Assembly (NCBI GenBank): GCA_036583965.1
Contig: JAZBQD010000027.1
Location: 30,511,001 to 30,575,000 of the forward strand
Source: Prunella strophiata
Taxonomy: Eukaryota > Chordata > Aves > Passeriformes > Prunellidae
Reading direction: 5' to 3'
Length of the DNA stretch: 64,000 nt
A model generated the notes under the pieces. That model searched no databases. It was not told where the DNA came from and was given only the letters and a program-made list of their open reading frames with translations. Position 1 is the first letter of the stretch; the number at the start of each line of letters is the position of its first letter. Both the position numbers and the translations under genes were made by a program. This document shows, one piece after another, positions 1 through 10,971 of the stretch.

Positions 1-651
1 TGAGCAGTGCCCTTTGGAGGATCTAAACTCCTTGATGAAGAAATAAACTGTTTTCCCTCACTTAGAGCTTTCTTTTCTTCCTAAATGATGAGTGGTTTCA
101 GAGATCAGAAGATAAATTCTCATCTGCTATCTTAATTTAAAAGCTATTTTAACATTCTGATAAGCCCAGGACTTTTGGAAGGCTTCAGTTTGTTTGCCTC
201 AGTTGTCAATGAACAAACCTAAGATAATTAACCGAAGTTAGATATCTCAGAAACATCCACAGTCTTTGCATTTAGCACAAGAATGGGAAAATTTAGGTGG
301 GAAACCTCACATCCACTAGTGATTAAACTCCTTTATCACCTGTTATTGCAACTGCCTAATTCAAGTGAAGGTCAAGGTTGAGACATTGTGCTGCATTTAT
401 TCTCCTAAATGGAAAGCATGATCAATAATCAAAAGATGTGGAATTAAACTCTTCAGATAAAGGAGAATTTGATAATGTTTTTTTCACCACTGCAGCTAAG
501 GCAGATCCTGAACTACTCTGAACAAAATTCAATTGATTACACTGAGCCAAAAGTTTCTGAGTCTTTCTGACCTCCAGTTTCTAGCATTATATAATGCATA
601 GACATAAATGTATAACCTACACAGTTCTATACCAAGCCTGAGAGAGGCATA

Positions 652-652
<1 letters not shown>
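1..652. other. AT-rich non-coding DNA, nothing recognised
   Basis: I see no repeat family, exon-like frame or RNA gene here. It is ordinary AT-rich sequence leading up to a poly-A tract. Confidence 0.4.

Positions 653-695
<43 letters not shown>
653..695. repeat. Poly-A tract, 43 A
   Basis: An uninterrupted run of 43 A. I find no recognisable retrocopy just upstream, so it is either a simple repeat or the tail of a decayed insertion. Avian CR1 does not end in poly-A, so it is not a CR1 tail. Confidence 0.9.
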
Positions 696-698
<3 letters not shown>

Positions 699-769
699 TT
701 TTCATGTCATGTGGTTGAATTTTCCCAAGTTTCATTTGTCTGCCTATTTTAGTCCATGTATAAAATTCT

Positions 770-835
770 AGGTTATTGATGACCAAGATTAAAGGGAACA
801 ATAGGTTATTGATGACCAAGATTAAAGGGAACAAT
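770..835. repeat. Perfect 33-bp tandem duplication (x2)
   Basis: The unit beginning aggttattgatgacc occurs at 770-802 and again, base for base, at 803-835. The perfect identity points to a recent local duplication. Confidence 0.95.
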
Positions 836-3325
836 GTACTTAGAATTAAACAAACAAACAACAAAACATCCAAAAGTTACTGGTAGTGAAAAAAATTCCC
901 AAAGCTATGTGATGAACAAGAAACTAAAACTCAGAAAGATTTATATCAGCTAGGGATTTTCCCTTGACTTCACATAAACAGACATGGCTGTAAGGCCCAC
1001 AACTTAAAAATATTTCAAAAATCCTCTTTGGAGACACTGATGCTTCTCTAAGGTGAACAAAAGTAAAAAATCCTACACTGTAAATTTTACAGACTTAAAA
1101 TTGCAAAATAAGTTAGGCCTTTAAAATGTTCTAAATATTGACCTGGATATTACAAGAATATCATAATCAAATAATAATATATTACTGAAGTAAAAATCAA
1201 ATAATAATAATATTTTACTGAAGTAAAATCAGTCAATCAAAATCTTTATAAATACCTTATATTTCAAAATTATTGAGAGAACATTTGATTTATCAGAGCT
1301 TGCCTTTTCTCCCACTGTTGGGTAATTTCTTATATTTTTTTAAATTATGGAGTCTTCCTATGAGAAAAAAACCCCAACAAGCAAATCTCTGAATTCTCAG
1401 ATTTTCCTGGAATGGAAAATTATTTTAATGTGAGCTTAACTAGTTTTCTTTTAGCTGGTGCTGCCAGCAGCATTTGGGGCTTACTTCTTTTCATTAGAAA
1501 AATGGATTTCTTACAGTCAGGATTTTGGCATGAGTCCATTCAATTAAAAATTAATGCAGAAAATTCCTATTTACCTTACCAGAATTATAAAAGTAATACT
1601 GGATAGTTCTTCTGTGGAAATGCAAAGACCTTGTCAAAATCCTTGTTATTCCATCATTTACCTCTATGGAGCTGACTACCAACCCAAAAACATTTTATGA
1701 CCCAGTGGTCCCATTCAAGTTTGCTTAATGTGAACTCGTGAAAGTCAAGCTCAGGGACTAAAACCTTGAGCCAAAGGCAGCTGAAGAAACAGCAATTCCC
1801 ACCTCCACTGTGGACCTGGGAAATGCTTCCTATAAATTCCCTAGTGCTGGGTGAGATTCTTAAGATTTCATGTTTAAACCAGTTTTTAGCAAAGAAAACA
1901 CAAGAAAACTGTGAGCAAGTCTGAGGCTTCATTTTCTGAACAGACGTGTCCTGGCAGCTAAAAAATCCCTGAGATTCCCTTTTCCAAAGAATTTCTGTGG
2001 GATGTTCATATTGAACTAAAATGGAGCCATCATTACTATAATTTTTGTCTCTGTAAAAATGGGGCCTGGTTAAATTTCTTCCCGAATTTCATCCAAGTTT
2101 ATACTGGAATCTGAAGTAAGAACTATAATTTTCCATCAATATTTTTGTCCCATGAGCAGAGTCCTTCCCTAAGAATTATTTCAGATGACAGAGATTATTG
2201 TGGAAACATTCAAATTACTGAAAATCAGGAATGATTCCCAGTTTTACTGATTACAGCAGAAGTATCTTTAATTTTTTCTTTTTTTCCCTGCTCTTGATAA
2301 GATAACTTACCTCTCACAGCATGCTCACACTAATTTCTTTATTTTATTGTCAGGGTTCATCTTGCTGATGAATGTTTTTTTTTCATTCTAAGACTCCTGA
2401 GCAAAAGGCTGGATATAAAGGGTTGGATATATTCCCTTGGTGCTATCTTTATCCCAATGTTGTACTGAAGACTAAGAAATTTCAAACATAGACAATTAAC
2501 TCTTCCTGTCACCTTAAAGACCACCATCAAGAGACTGGTCAAGCTTGGATTTATATTGGATTAGCAATGATGAAGGAAACTGCAGACAGCTCTAACCCTC
2601 TACAATCCCAGCTGCAGTCAGAAAAGCCTCTCCTAACTAAAGCAGAACATTTCAGTCCATTGTTGTTGGGGAAAAAAAAATAATTATGAACCATCTTGCA
2701 TATTTTGGCTGCAGATTTTGGGATGGGAGGGAACCCATGGAGGAGTCCTGGGAGTCAACACCTCAGGCCCTCAGGTCAATTGCAGCATGTGGCTCTTGGA
2801 GTTTGTGTTTATGTGCTTGGTCTCACAGCTACCAAATACCAATTTATCCTTATCTTATTCCAGTGGATCTCAAATGTCACCCAGCATGACAATATCTTCC
2901 TTCTCGCATCATAGCAGGAGATCTGTAAAAATCCATGGACTCCAGCCCACCCACAGAACACAGATGTTCACTCCTTCTTGTGGGCCAGATCCCAGGCAGC
3001 CTCTGCAGTACAAATCCTAACACAGTCCTAGCTCCCAAAATAGCACCAACAATATTTTTTTTACATTACAAGTTAGATTTTTATGCCTTCTTCCCATCTG
3101 CTCTCTAATAATTTGCTTACTGCTCTCCATTCCTGTATCAAAAAAAAAAAAAAAATTATCTTTTTTTATCTGTTGGTTTGGTTTGGGGGGGGTTTATGTA
3201 CAGTTTTTATTTTTTTATCCTATAACAGTCTAATACTCCACCATTTTTTCCCCATTTCCTAGCTAAATAAGCAAATATCATTGATTCTTCTCTGTGGATA
3301 TCAATCAACATATTGAAATAATGTG
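836..3325. other. AT-rich non-coding DNA with short repeats
   Basis: Apart from the tandem repeat at 1166-1228 and short A/T homopolymers (for example near 3140-3155), I recognise no element and no supported gene. Confidence 0.35.
1166..1228. repeat. Imperfect tandem duplication, about 30 bp x2
   Basis: A unit beginning atcaaataataata and ending in tactgaagtaaaa is at 1166-1195. It recurs at about 1196-1228 with an extra AAT triplet and a few substitutions. Confidence 0.8.
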
Positions 3326-3392
3326 GAAAGAGGGACTGGAATGAGATGATCTTTCAGGTCCCTTCCAACCCAAACCACTCTATGATTCTATG
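3326..3392 (+). mobile_element. CR1 LINE 3' end fragment
   Basis: The segment reads as the last 65 bp or so of an avian CR1: gatgatctttcaggtccc, then ccttccaacccaaacc, then the terminal attctatg motif. The rest of the element is missing, which is normal 5' truncation. Confidence 0.85.
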
Positions 3393-3400
3393 CATACAGA

Positions 3401-3598
3401 AGAAATTCCCCCTGTGAGGGTGGGCAGGCCCTGGCACAGGGTGCCCAGAGAAGCTGTGGCTGCCCCTGGATCCCTGGCAGTGCCCAAGGCCAGGCTGGAT
3501 GGGGCTTGGAGCAGCCTGGGGCAGTGGAAACTGTCCCTGCCCATGGCAAGGGGTGGTGCTGGATGGGCTTTGAGGCCCCTTCCAACCCAGCTTGTTTC
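3401..3598 (+). mobile_element. CR1 LINE 3' fragment
   Basis: This is a second CR1 copy right behind the previous one. It begins in the region reading cctgtgagggtgggcaggcc and runs through tgtccctgcccatggc to the ccttccaaccca end. It forms a long imperfect inverted repeat with the minus-strand copy at 3724-3976. Confidence 0.88.
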
Positions 3599-3723
3599 AT
3601 GCTTGATCCTGGACAGCCCTGCAAAGGGCAATGCAAACCCCACTCACTGGGATGGAACAGGATATTTTACTGCTCTATGTTAAATCTACACCATTAGCAA
3701 AAGACTTGCTTCCTTTTTCACAT

Positions 3724-3976
3724 CATAGAATCACAAAATCCCTGACTCCTTTGAGTTGGAGGCACCTTAAAGTCCATCCAGTGCCACCCCCTGCCATGGG
3801 CAGGGACACCTTCCACTGTCCCAGGGTGCTCCAAGCCCTGTCCAGCCTGGCCTTGGACACTGCCAGGGATCCAGGAGCAGCCACAGCTTCTCTGGGCACC
3901 CTGTGCCAGGGCCTCCCCACCCTCACAAGGAAAAATTCCTTCCCAATATCCCATCTGACCCTGCCCTCCTCCACTG
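3724..3976 (-). mobile_element. CR1 LINE 3' fragment, reverse orientation
   Basis: Read on the minus strand, this is the same CR1 3' region as at 3401-3598. On the plus strand it opens with catagaatcacaaaatccc, the complement of the CR1 terminal repeats, and contains ctgccatgggcagggacacc. Confidence 0.9.
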
Positions 3977-5049
3977 GAATGTTCACCATTATTTTCTCTT
4001 GTAATTTCCCAGTTTCAAGTGGAGCTGTGGGAACATTTCAGCCATTTTTGAAATTATATTCTTATCAGCTCATCTCTGGAGTTTTTTCCTCTGCCTCCTC
4101 AACCACATGAGTTGTCCTGTGGTTTGCTCTGCATCCTAAAGAGGGAAATAATGGAATTCTTAAATTTGGTGGAGGGAAAACTTTTTCCCAATGAGCCCAG
4201 TATTTTCACCTCATAATTCTTGATCATAATCTTAGTGGTGCATACATCATGTATGCAAGAGCCTCTGCACTTTTCAGTGGACCCTCTATACTGATTTTCT
4301 AGGGGAATTCTCTGGTGAGTGTGTGTATAACTGTAAATTAATCCTCTTTGCCTTCTCTGGCTCAGGAAAAGGTCTTTACACTTGGGTTCTTTGTTTCCCA
4401 GCAGCTGTGGGAACAGATATTTTATCATATTTTATTTATCTGATGCATCCAGATGGAGTTCTGTGATCATGAAGGCATTTGAGAATGATTTGTAACCCAA
4501 TCAAATATTAAAGAAATTAAACCTAATTTTTTTTTCTGGGAATTTGCAGAAGGTGCTTCCTTTCCGATGCTGCTTTTGCTGCTCTGCAGCCCAGCTGGAG
4601 CTGGAAAATGGTACAAGCCATAGCAGAAAATGTCATCTCTATGGAAACTTCCAAACCCAATGGAGGACGATGGGATCAAGTTTATGGAATGATCAATATT
4701 TCATCCTGAGCTAATTTCTAAGTGAGGCAGGATAAACTAACTCCTGATTGGAGAAGGGATGCTAAATTCCAGATAGAGGTAGAAACTCCTGAAGTGGACT
4801 GAATTGAGGGGTGGAGTATCTGGGGCTGAATCTTCATGTGAAAGAGGGACTGGAACAAAGACAAACTGCACTGGGGTATGTACCATGGAATTGTATCTGG
4901 CAGGAGGAAAAAGGAGCAGCATCACCTCTGGACAGGTTTTAAAAGTTCATAGGGTACAAGAATGGTTTATTTTCTCTGTTGGCTTGAGTGCCTAAATAAC
5001 AAAGGATTGTGGCTTTCCCCTCTCTCCAGTCACTTCGTTTCTGTTCCCT
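3977..5049. other. Unique-looking non-coding DNA, nothing recognised
   Basis: Open frames of 60-110 codons occur on both strands, but none has protein-like composition or convincing splice sites. I recognise no repeat family. Confidence 0.3.
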
Positions 5050-5923
5050 TATCCTCACCTCTGCAGCACTAAAATGTGTTTGCAAATGCAGCTTTTGCTG
5101 CCTTGCTGGAAACCTAATTCCTGCAAGGAAGCACTTCCTGTGAGCCTGGGAGGACACGTGCTTGGCAACAGCAGCTGGAAACTGCAGGATCCCAGAGCTG
5201 GACACTGCCTGTCCTTGGGGTTCCCAGCAAAGCAGCTGCTGGGTTTGTCTTTGCAGTCTCAGGCTCCTGCTTGCTCCCAAGTGAGAATTGCCAGGAGATG
5301 TGTGCAGAGCTGCCCGGGCTCCCTGGCCAGGCCTGGCAGCAGCTGCAGCACATGGGGTGGCAGCCCAGCCTTGCCAGGCTGTGAATGCCTTGGTGCTGCA
5401 CAGAGGGGAGTGGTGTGGGCTGAAAGGTTCTGTGTTTGCCAGGGTGTTCAAAGGGAAAAGGGAAAATCCTCCTGAACTCAGCCAAAGGGACCTGCAGCTC
5501 ACTGAGGTTGGAGCTGAGCTCCTCCAGCACCAATCCTTCATTCCTGTGCATTTCCCAGCCTGGTCCTTGTGACCAATCTCCATGTGAGCCTGACTGGGGC
5601 TCCTGTATTTATAATCTGAGTCTCCCATGTCACCAGAGCTTCTGCAGAGGAGGCAGAGTCCTGCTCAGTCTCACAGCTGCTCCTCCTTTAAGCTCCCTGC
5701 CCTGCTGGTGGCTCCTGGCTGGGGCATTCACCCAGTCAGCTGTGGCAGACTGGAGTGAAGCCAGGCACAGGGAGGCTGCCTTTGGTACTCTCTGCTGCAA
5801 TCATTCTGCTGATTTGGTGTCACTGCAGGGCTCTGACTGTGCTGGGCCCTGCCTGGCACCACCCTTGCTGCTCAGTTTCTCTGGGGCAGTTGCTGTGCAA
5901 GATGTAAGTGTGTAAGGAGGGTT
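5050..5923. other. GC-rich, CpG-poor patch, no supported gene
   Basis: The GC content is clearly higher than the surroundings, but CpG dinucleotides are rare, so this is not a CpG island. A TATA-like tatttataat lies near 5608. A splice-like pair (ctgcag near 5825 and a donor gtaagtg near 5905) frames a short open stretch. I regard these as probably coincidental. No domain or family is recognisable in any frame. Confidence 0.3.
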
Positions 5924-6023
5924 GCCAGTGCAGATTCCTGAACACAGGGACAGAACAGAGAAGGAAATAAAGTGCCAGTGCAGATTCCTGAACACAGGGA
6001 CAGAACAGAGAAGGAAGTGAAGT
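5924..6023. repeat. 50-bp tandem duplication (x2)
   Basis: A 50-bp unit beginning gccagtgcagattcctgaac is at 5924-5973 and is repeated at 5974-6023. There are two substitutions, both near the end of the unit (aaataaagt against aagtgaagt). Confidence 0.95.
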
Positions 6024-6320
6024 GCCACAGAAGTGGTTAAGCAGATTAGATTGATGTAAATTATTATTTTAAAGGAATTCTGTGTAGCTGACTAAATTGC
6101 ATCATTCTGATTTCAAAAGTTTAGATAAGTGTGGATAGAGTGTAAGTCAGAAAACAGGATTACGTGGGTGCAGCCCACAATCCTGAAAAAAGGCACCTTA
6201 CCATGAACTCTTGAGCACTGAGCAGCTGCTCTAGGCTTTTGGAAAGTTCTGGTGTATGCAGAACAAAGTTGCTTAATTTGTTCTTTTCTTATCAAAACCA
6301 TAATAACTTTTATTCTGGAG

Positions 6321-6509
6321 TATCATGGAGTCATGGAATGGTTTGGGGTGGAAAGAACCTTAAAGCTCATCCTGTGCCATGGGCAGGGACACCTTCTGCT
6401 ATCCCAGGTTGCTCCAAGCCACATCCAGGCTGGCCTTGGACACTTCCAGTGATCCAGGGGCACCCTGTGCCAGGGCCTGCCCACCCTCACAGGGAAGGAT
6501 TTCTTCCCA
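6321..6509 (-). mobile_element. CR1 LINE 3' fragment
   Basis: The plus strand shows atcatggagtcatggaatgg, then catgggcagggacacc, then ggcctgcccaccctcacagg, the complement of a CR1 3' region. It is internally shortened around gatccaggggcaccctg compared with the copy at 3724-3976. Confidence 0.88.
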
Positions 6510-7229
6510 GTGGATGAAGATTGAGGAGCAAATATTTCAGGGCAGTTCCTTGGAGGACTTCATTGATAACCTGTTACATTATAGAAGTCATCAAAATCTC
6601 TATTTTTTCTGAAACCTCTGTAAAATGCATTCACTGAGTTTCTTTCAAGTTTAATGGTTTGTTAATCCTCATCACTCAAGGCTTGATTGAAATGGATGGC
6701 CTGAGACTCCATGTGGTTAACAAACACAAAGCTCTATAATTTTTAGATGTTTAAAATAAATCTGCCAGATTCATAGGCAAAGATTTGTTTCACGGAATAA
6801 CATGTAGAATTTTCCCATGTAAGACTTCAATCCCTATGTACTTCAGAGCCCTTTTTCTCTTTTTAGCCCTTTGGCAGAGAGCATGATCTCTCTTAAGTGA
6901 AACCTATTATCTCTAAAACCATGGTTATAGACTTTAATTGGGTTACTGCATATCACAAAGAGGTTAAGGAAAAGAGATTGAAGCTTTTCAGTAAAAATAT
7001 ATTTAAAAAAATGCATAAGGAGGTTGAATCTCCTGAGAATGGCTTATATTTTAAGGAAACTTGGAGAGCACTTAATGTGAATTCTATTTTAAAATGCTCT
7101 CTGAGGCTGGAAAATTTGACTGTTGCTGAACATTAAATTAATTAACAAATAATGAAAATTCTTACAAAGGATCCTTCCTTCAGCAATGGATCTTGATTTA
7201 ATTGAATTGTCAATGGGAATTGCTGAAGC
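6510..7229. other. AT-rich non-coding DNA, nothing recognised
   Basis: No repeat family or supported exon is seen between two CR1 fragments. Confidence 0.35.
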
Positions 7230-7470
7230 TGTTCCAGGGCAGGGTCAGGCTGAGATCAGGGAAAGGTTCTTCCCCAGAGGGTGCTGGGCACTGCCCAGGC
7301 TCCCCAGGGAATGGGCACAGCCCCAAGGCTGCCAGAGCTCCAGGAGGGTTTGGGCAATGCTCCCAGGGATGCACAGGGTGGGATTGTTGGGGTGCCTGGG
7401 CAGGGATTGGGGTTGGACTGGAAGATCCTTGGGAGTCCTTTCCCACTCAGGATATTCTGTGATTCCATGA
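7230..7470 (+). mobile_element. CR1 LINE 3' fragment, second subfamily
   Basis: The text runs from ggttcttccccagagggtgc through ccaggctccccagggaatg to aggatattctgtgattcc. That is the 3' end of a CR1 subfamily different from the copies at 3.4 and 6.3 kb. It lacks the tgtccctgcccatggc block. Confidence 0.85.
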
Positions 7471-10193
7471 AATACACAAGACAAAACATTTATCCAGTCT
7501 TATTTTTAATTCTTCTGTGTCCAGAGCATAATGGACCTGTCAACCTTTACCCAATACAGAGCCAAAACCTTGAGTCCTGAAAACCTTAGAAACTATTCTT
7601 ATAGACACATCAACCTCTTAAATTAGCATTGTCAATGCAGTTCTGTCAAGACAGATTTGAAAAAAAACCCAACTCAAATTATAAGGACTTAAATTTTGTT
7701 GCTATGTAACCACTTTGCTCTCCTTATTAGAAAATTAGGGATATTGCCAAGCTCTTCTTGCACTGATGAAAAAAGTGTAGCTGCTAATCTGACTGATCCT
7801 TTTTCTGCATTCTAAAGAAAGCAATAATAAGTGAAAACTGTAAGAAAATCAAGGGCATGGAACCTTTAGACTTTCAAAAAAGTAGAATAAACTTGAGGAC
7901 ATGAACTCAAGTTCTATTCAAACATTAGAAGTCAGACCTGTTTGCAAAGAGGTCCAGGTTTACATGTCCTGTATTATATGAAACATACAATATGGTTGTC
8001 TATACAACCTTTAACAGAAAAGGAAATGCAGGAGGAAATTTTTTTCATGCCCTTTGTTTTAAAAAAATATATTTTGCATAATTCTCAAAAAAATTCTAGT
8101 GTTTAAACAAGGAAAAATGTTAGTAATAACTAAATATGTAGACATTATTTGATGATTTGTAGTCAGCTCCAAAGTTTACAGCAAAAATCAAGTTTTCTCC
8201 TCTTACTGGAGGTACAAGTTTCTTAGTTTAGCTCTCTTTTGTTGTAGAGATCTAAAATAGATAAATTTATTATTTTTTATTAAAGAAACCACAAGCTACT
8301 TTCAAGCTTTAGTTATGGTTACCAAAAAAAAAAAAAAAAGGAGAAGGTTTCCATTTATCCTGTTGCCTTCAGCACTCAGCACTTCCCCTGAATCCTGACT
8401 TCTCAGAGCCATCACCCTCTCCAGCAGCATATAAAAATAATATGGTGCTACTCTTTAATGCTGTTCACTACTCAACCCAAAGAAGTTTTGTTTTGCTACT
8501 TATTTCCAGCAGAAGGAAAAGTGATGTTATAGATTTATTCTTTTTATGTGCTCTTTACAGCACTACAGCTGCACCACTAAAACACTGCCTTCTCCCTCTC
8601 CCCACAACACCAGGCCTCAGGAGGATTGGTTATTAACTCTAAATGAGTACTGCAGGACTGCCTTAAAAAGATTTCTGCTCTTGAATGTTGAGATGGAAAG
8701 AAAATGGAGTGCTCCTGGGTGCCAAGAATTCCCACACAGCTGTGCTGCGACCAGAGCAATGAGCAAATTAGCCAGGAAGGTTTATGGGGGGTGCTATGAC
8801 TCCATTTTGGCTTCGGTTCCCACAGTGACTATTCCCTGAGTCAGTAACATTACCTGCAATAACCACATTTGCTTTTCATTTGAAGACTGAGATGATGAAA
8901 AAACATCCCATTGTAATTTTCACTCCAAATCACATATTTGTCCCTAGTAAAGTTGAAGGGAAGTGAGCAAAAGCCCATAAACTTTGAAACTCATTTCATA
9001 CCTGCTGAAAAATTGATAGATAATCTTGTAGCTTTGAAATCAGTATAGAGCACACTTGGTGTTTATTGCATGACCTGAAATTAAATTCATTTTTGAAAGT
9101 TTTATGTCAAAAAAAACTATGCACAGCTATTTACAACACAATTGCTAAAAATTCCTGGGAATAACAGATTGCCATTCCCCAAGATTTTCTGCAAAGGCAG
9201 TGGCAGCAGCAGAGCTCTGCGTGGGGCACAGCATCCCTGCAGCCTGTGTGCAAGAACAGGGATGGAAATCAGAGCTCCAGCTCCCACAGGATGCAAATGC
9301 CTCGTGTTCTCCTGGCAGGATCTGCAAATCCACATGGCCCTGGGTGTGCACTTCAGCCTTGTTGACAAACCACCTGTTCCTCAGTCTTTGTTAATGATGT
9401 TTTTCCCTTTTTGTCCCAAAAAGGACAGGCTTTTTACTTGGATTATAAGCAATTTACCTTCATCAGGCAGAGATCTTAATCTCAATAATATTATTGTAAA
9501 CAGTAGTGGTAGCAAAAGGAAGAACCCAATTAAACATGGATGTCCATTTGGAAGGACATTGGAGGGATCATGAAACATTTCATTGCATTCAGCTATTTTT
9601 CCAATCTTTATTATAAAAACAAGACATAGTTATTATATCCATGCACAATCTAATGAAAAGGACCCAAACAACACAGAAAGAAAACCTGAAGTGTTCTTCA
9701 CAAGGAGGGCTTTGACAACTGGGAAGGGTCATTGAAACCAGCACACTCTATTCTTTGACCAAAATATCAGTGGGATTAAACCTTGTGGATCACAGATACT
9801 CTGAGCAGCTCTGAGTCCTGTCTGGGCTCTACCCCAGTGCCATTAGGTCTCACAGTTATGGGCAGATGCAGGAAAACATTGGATTTGACTTAAACTGAAA
9901 AGAAATTTTGTGACTGCATTTTTTTTCTCTTTGTTCCCATGATTTTTCTTTATTAGCTACTCCTTTTTGTAAGTATTATATAATTTTATGGTGCAAAACT
10001 ACTCTTGTCTCGTGTGTAATCCCTCCTTACACTGGCTGCCAGTTGCAATCACAGAATTATGGGGAAATCCAGGTGATTCTTTCCTCTCCTTGGATAGCAA
10101 AGCTGACATCACCTTGTCCCAATCCACATAGTTCTTAAATTTTATAATTCACCTTTATGCTCTATCAAAAATGTCAAGTGAGCAGACAAAGAG
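7471..10193. other. Non-coding DNA, nothing recognised
   Basis: AT-rich sequence with a 16-bp poly-A run near 8324 and a somewhat GC-richer stretch at about 9170-9360. No repeat family, RNA gene or convincing exon was found. Confidence 0.3.
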
Positions 10194-10480
10194 AATCACT
10201 GAGAGTGGAAAAGCCCTCCAAAGCCATTGAGCCAAACTTGTGCCCAATTCCCACCTAGTCACCAGCCCAGAGCACTGAGTGCCACATCCAGTCATTCCAT
10301 GGGCACCTCCAGGGTGTCCCTGACTCCAGCCTGCATAATCTGATATTTACATTAAACTTTCTCTAGGATATACATAAATGGACTCCAACACCTCCCTGGG
10401 CAGCCCCTTCAACTGCCTGACCACTCCTTCCAGGAAGAAATTCCCCCTGATATCCCATCTAAACCTCCCCTGGTATCATG
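10194..10480 (-). mobile_element. CR1 LINE 3' fragment, diverged
   Basis: The plus strand carries the complement of a CR1 3' end: agcccagagcactgagtgcc, then ccaacacctccctgggcag, then aggaagaaattccccctg. About 45 bp of unrelated AT-rich sequence interrupts it near 10,330-10,378. The same subfamily is better preserved at 26,531-26,990. Confidence 0.75.
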
Positions 10481-10971
10481 GAAGCTGATAACTCTGTAAA
10501 AAGCACAACTAGCTTCTGTTAATGGTTGCAAGACCCTGTGGAAACATTTCACTCAATGCTTTTAGAAAACTCCACTTTGGCATCCCAGTTTCTCTGTTCT
10601 CTCAGCATAATACTGGCAATTTCAAACAGGAAAAGGTGATAAAATAATAAATGAAACATGCAGAGTTACTTTCACACATAAAAACCCCAACCTAACCAAC
10701 CAAAGCAATGAGTATGTACAATTTAAGACTGCAACTCTGTCCCTGCAGGTGAGGCCAGCCACCTCAGCCAGTTCCATGTTCCAGGTGGAACAAATGGAGT
10801 GAAAAATAGAAAATGTAGCACAGAAATCCTTACTTGATAACTGAAAGAGTTTCTTTATGCCTTATTAGACAAAAAAGGGGAGTTTTTTCTCAGTGGCTGA
10901 TTAAATGTCTCTGTCATGGAGAGTGACAGGACTGAAGGAATCTGAGCACTTCCAATTATTGGAAACTGAGA

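Noticed and set aside
3380..3989. Several overlapping frames with GRPWHRVPREAVAAPG-type peptides
   Set aside because: The same peptide recurs at every CR1 copy (3.4, 3.8, 17.0 and 63.8 kb). It is translated non-coding LINE 3' sequence.
5436..5915. 159-codon frame in the GC-rich patch with a splice-like end
   Set aside because: There is no conserved domain, overlapping frames exist in other phases and on the other strand, and high GC lowers stop frequency.
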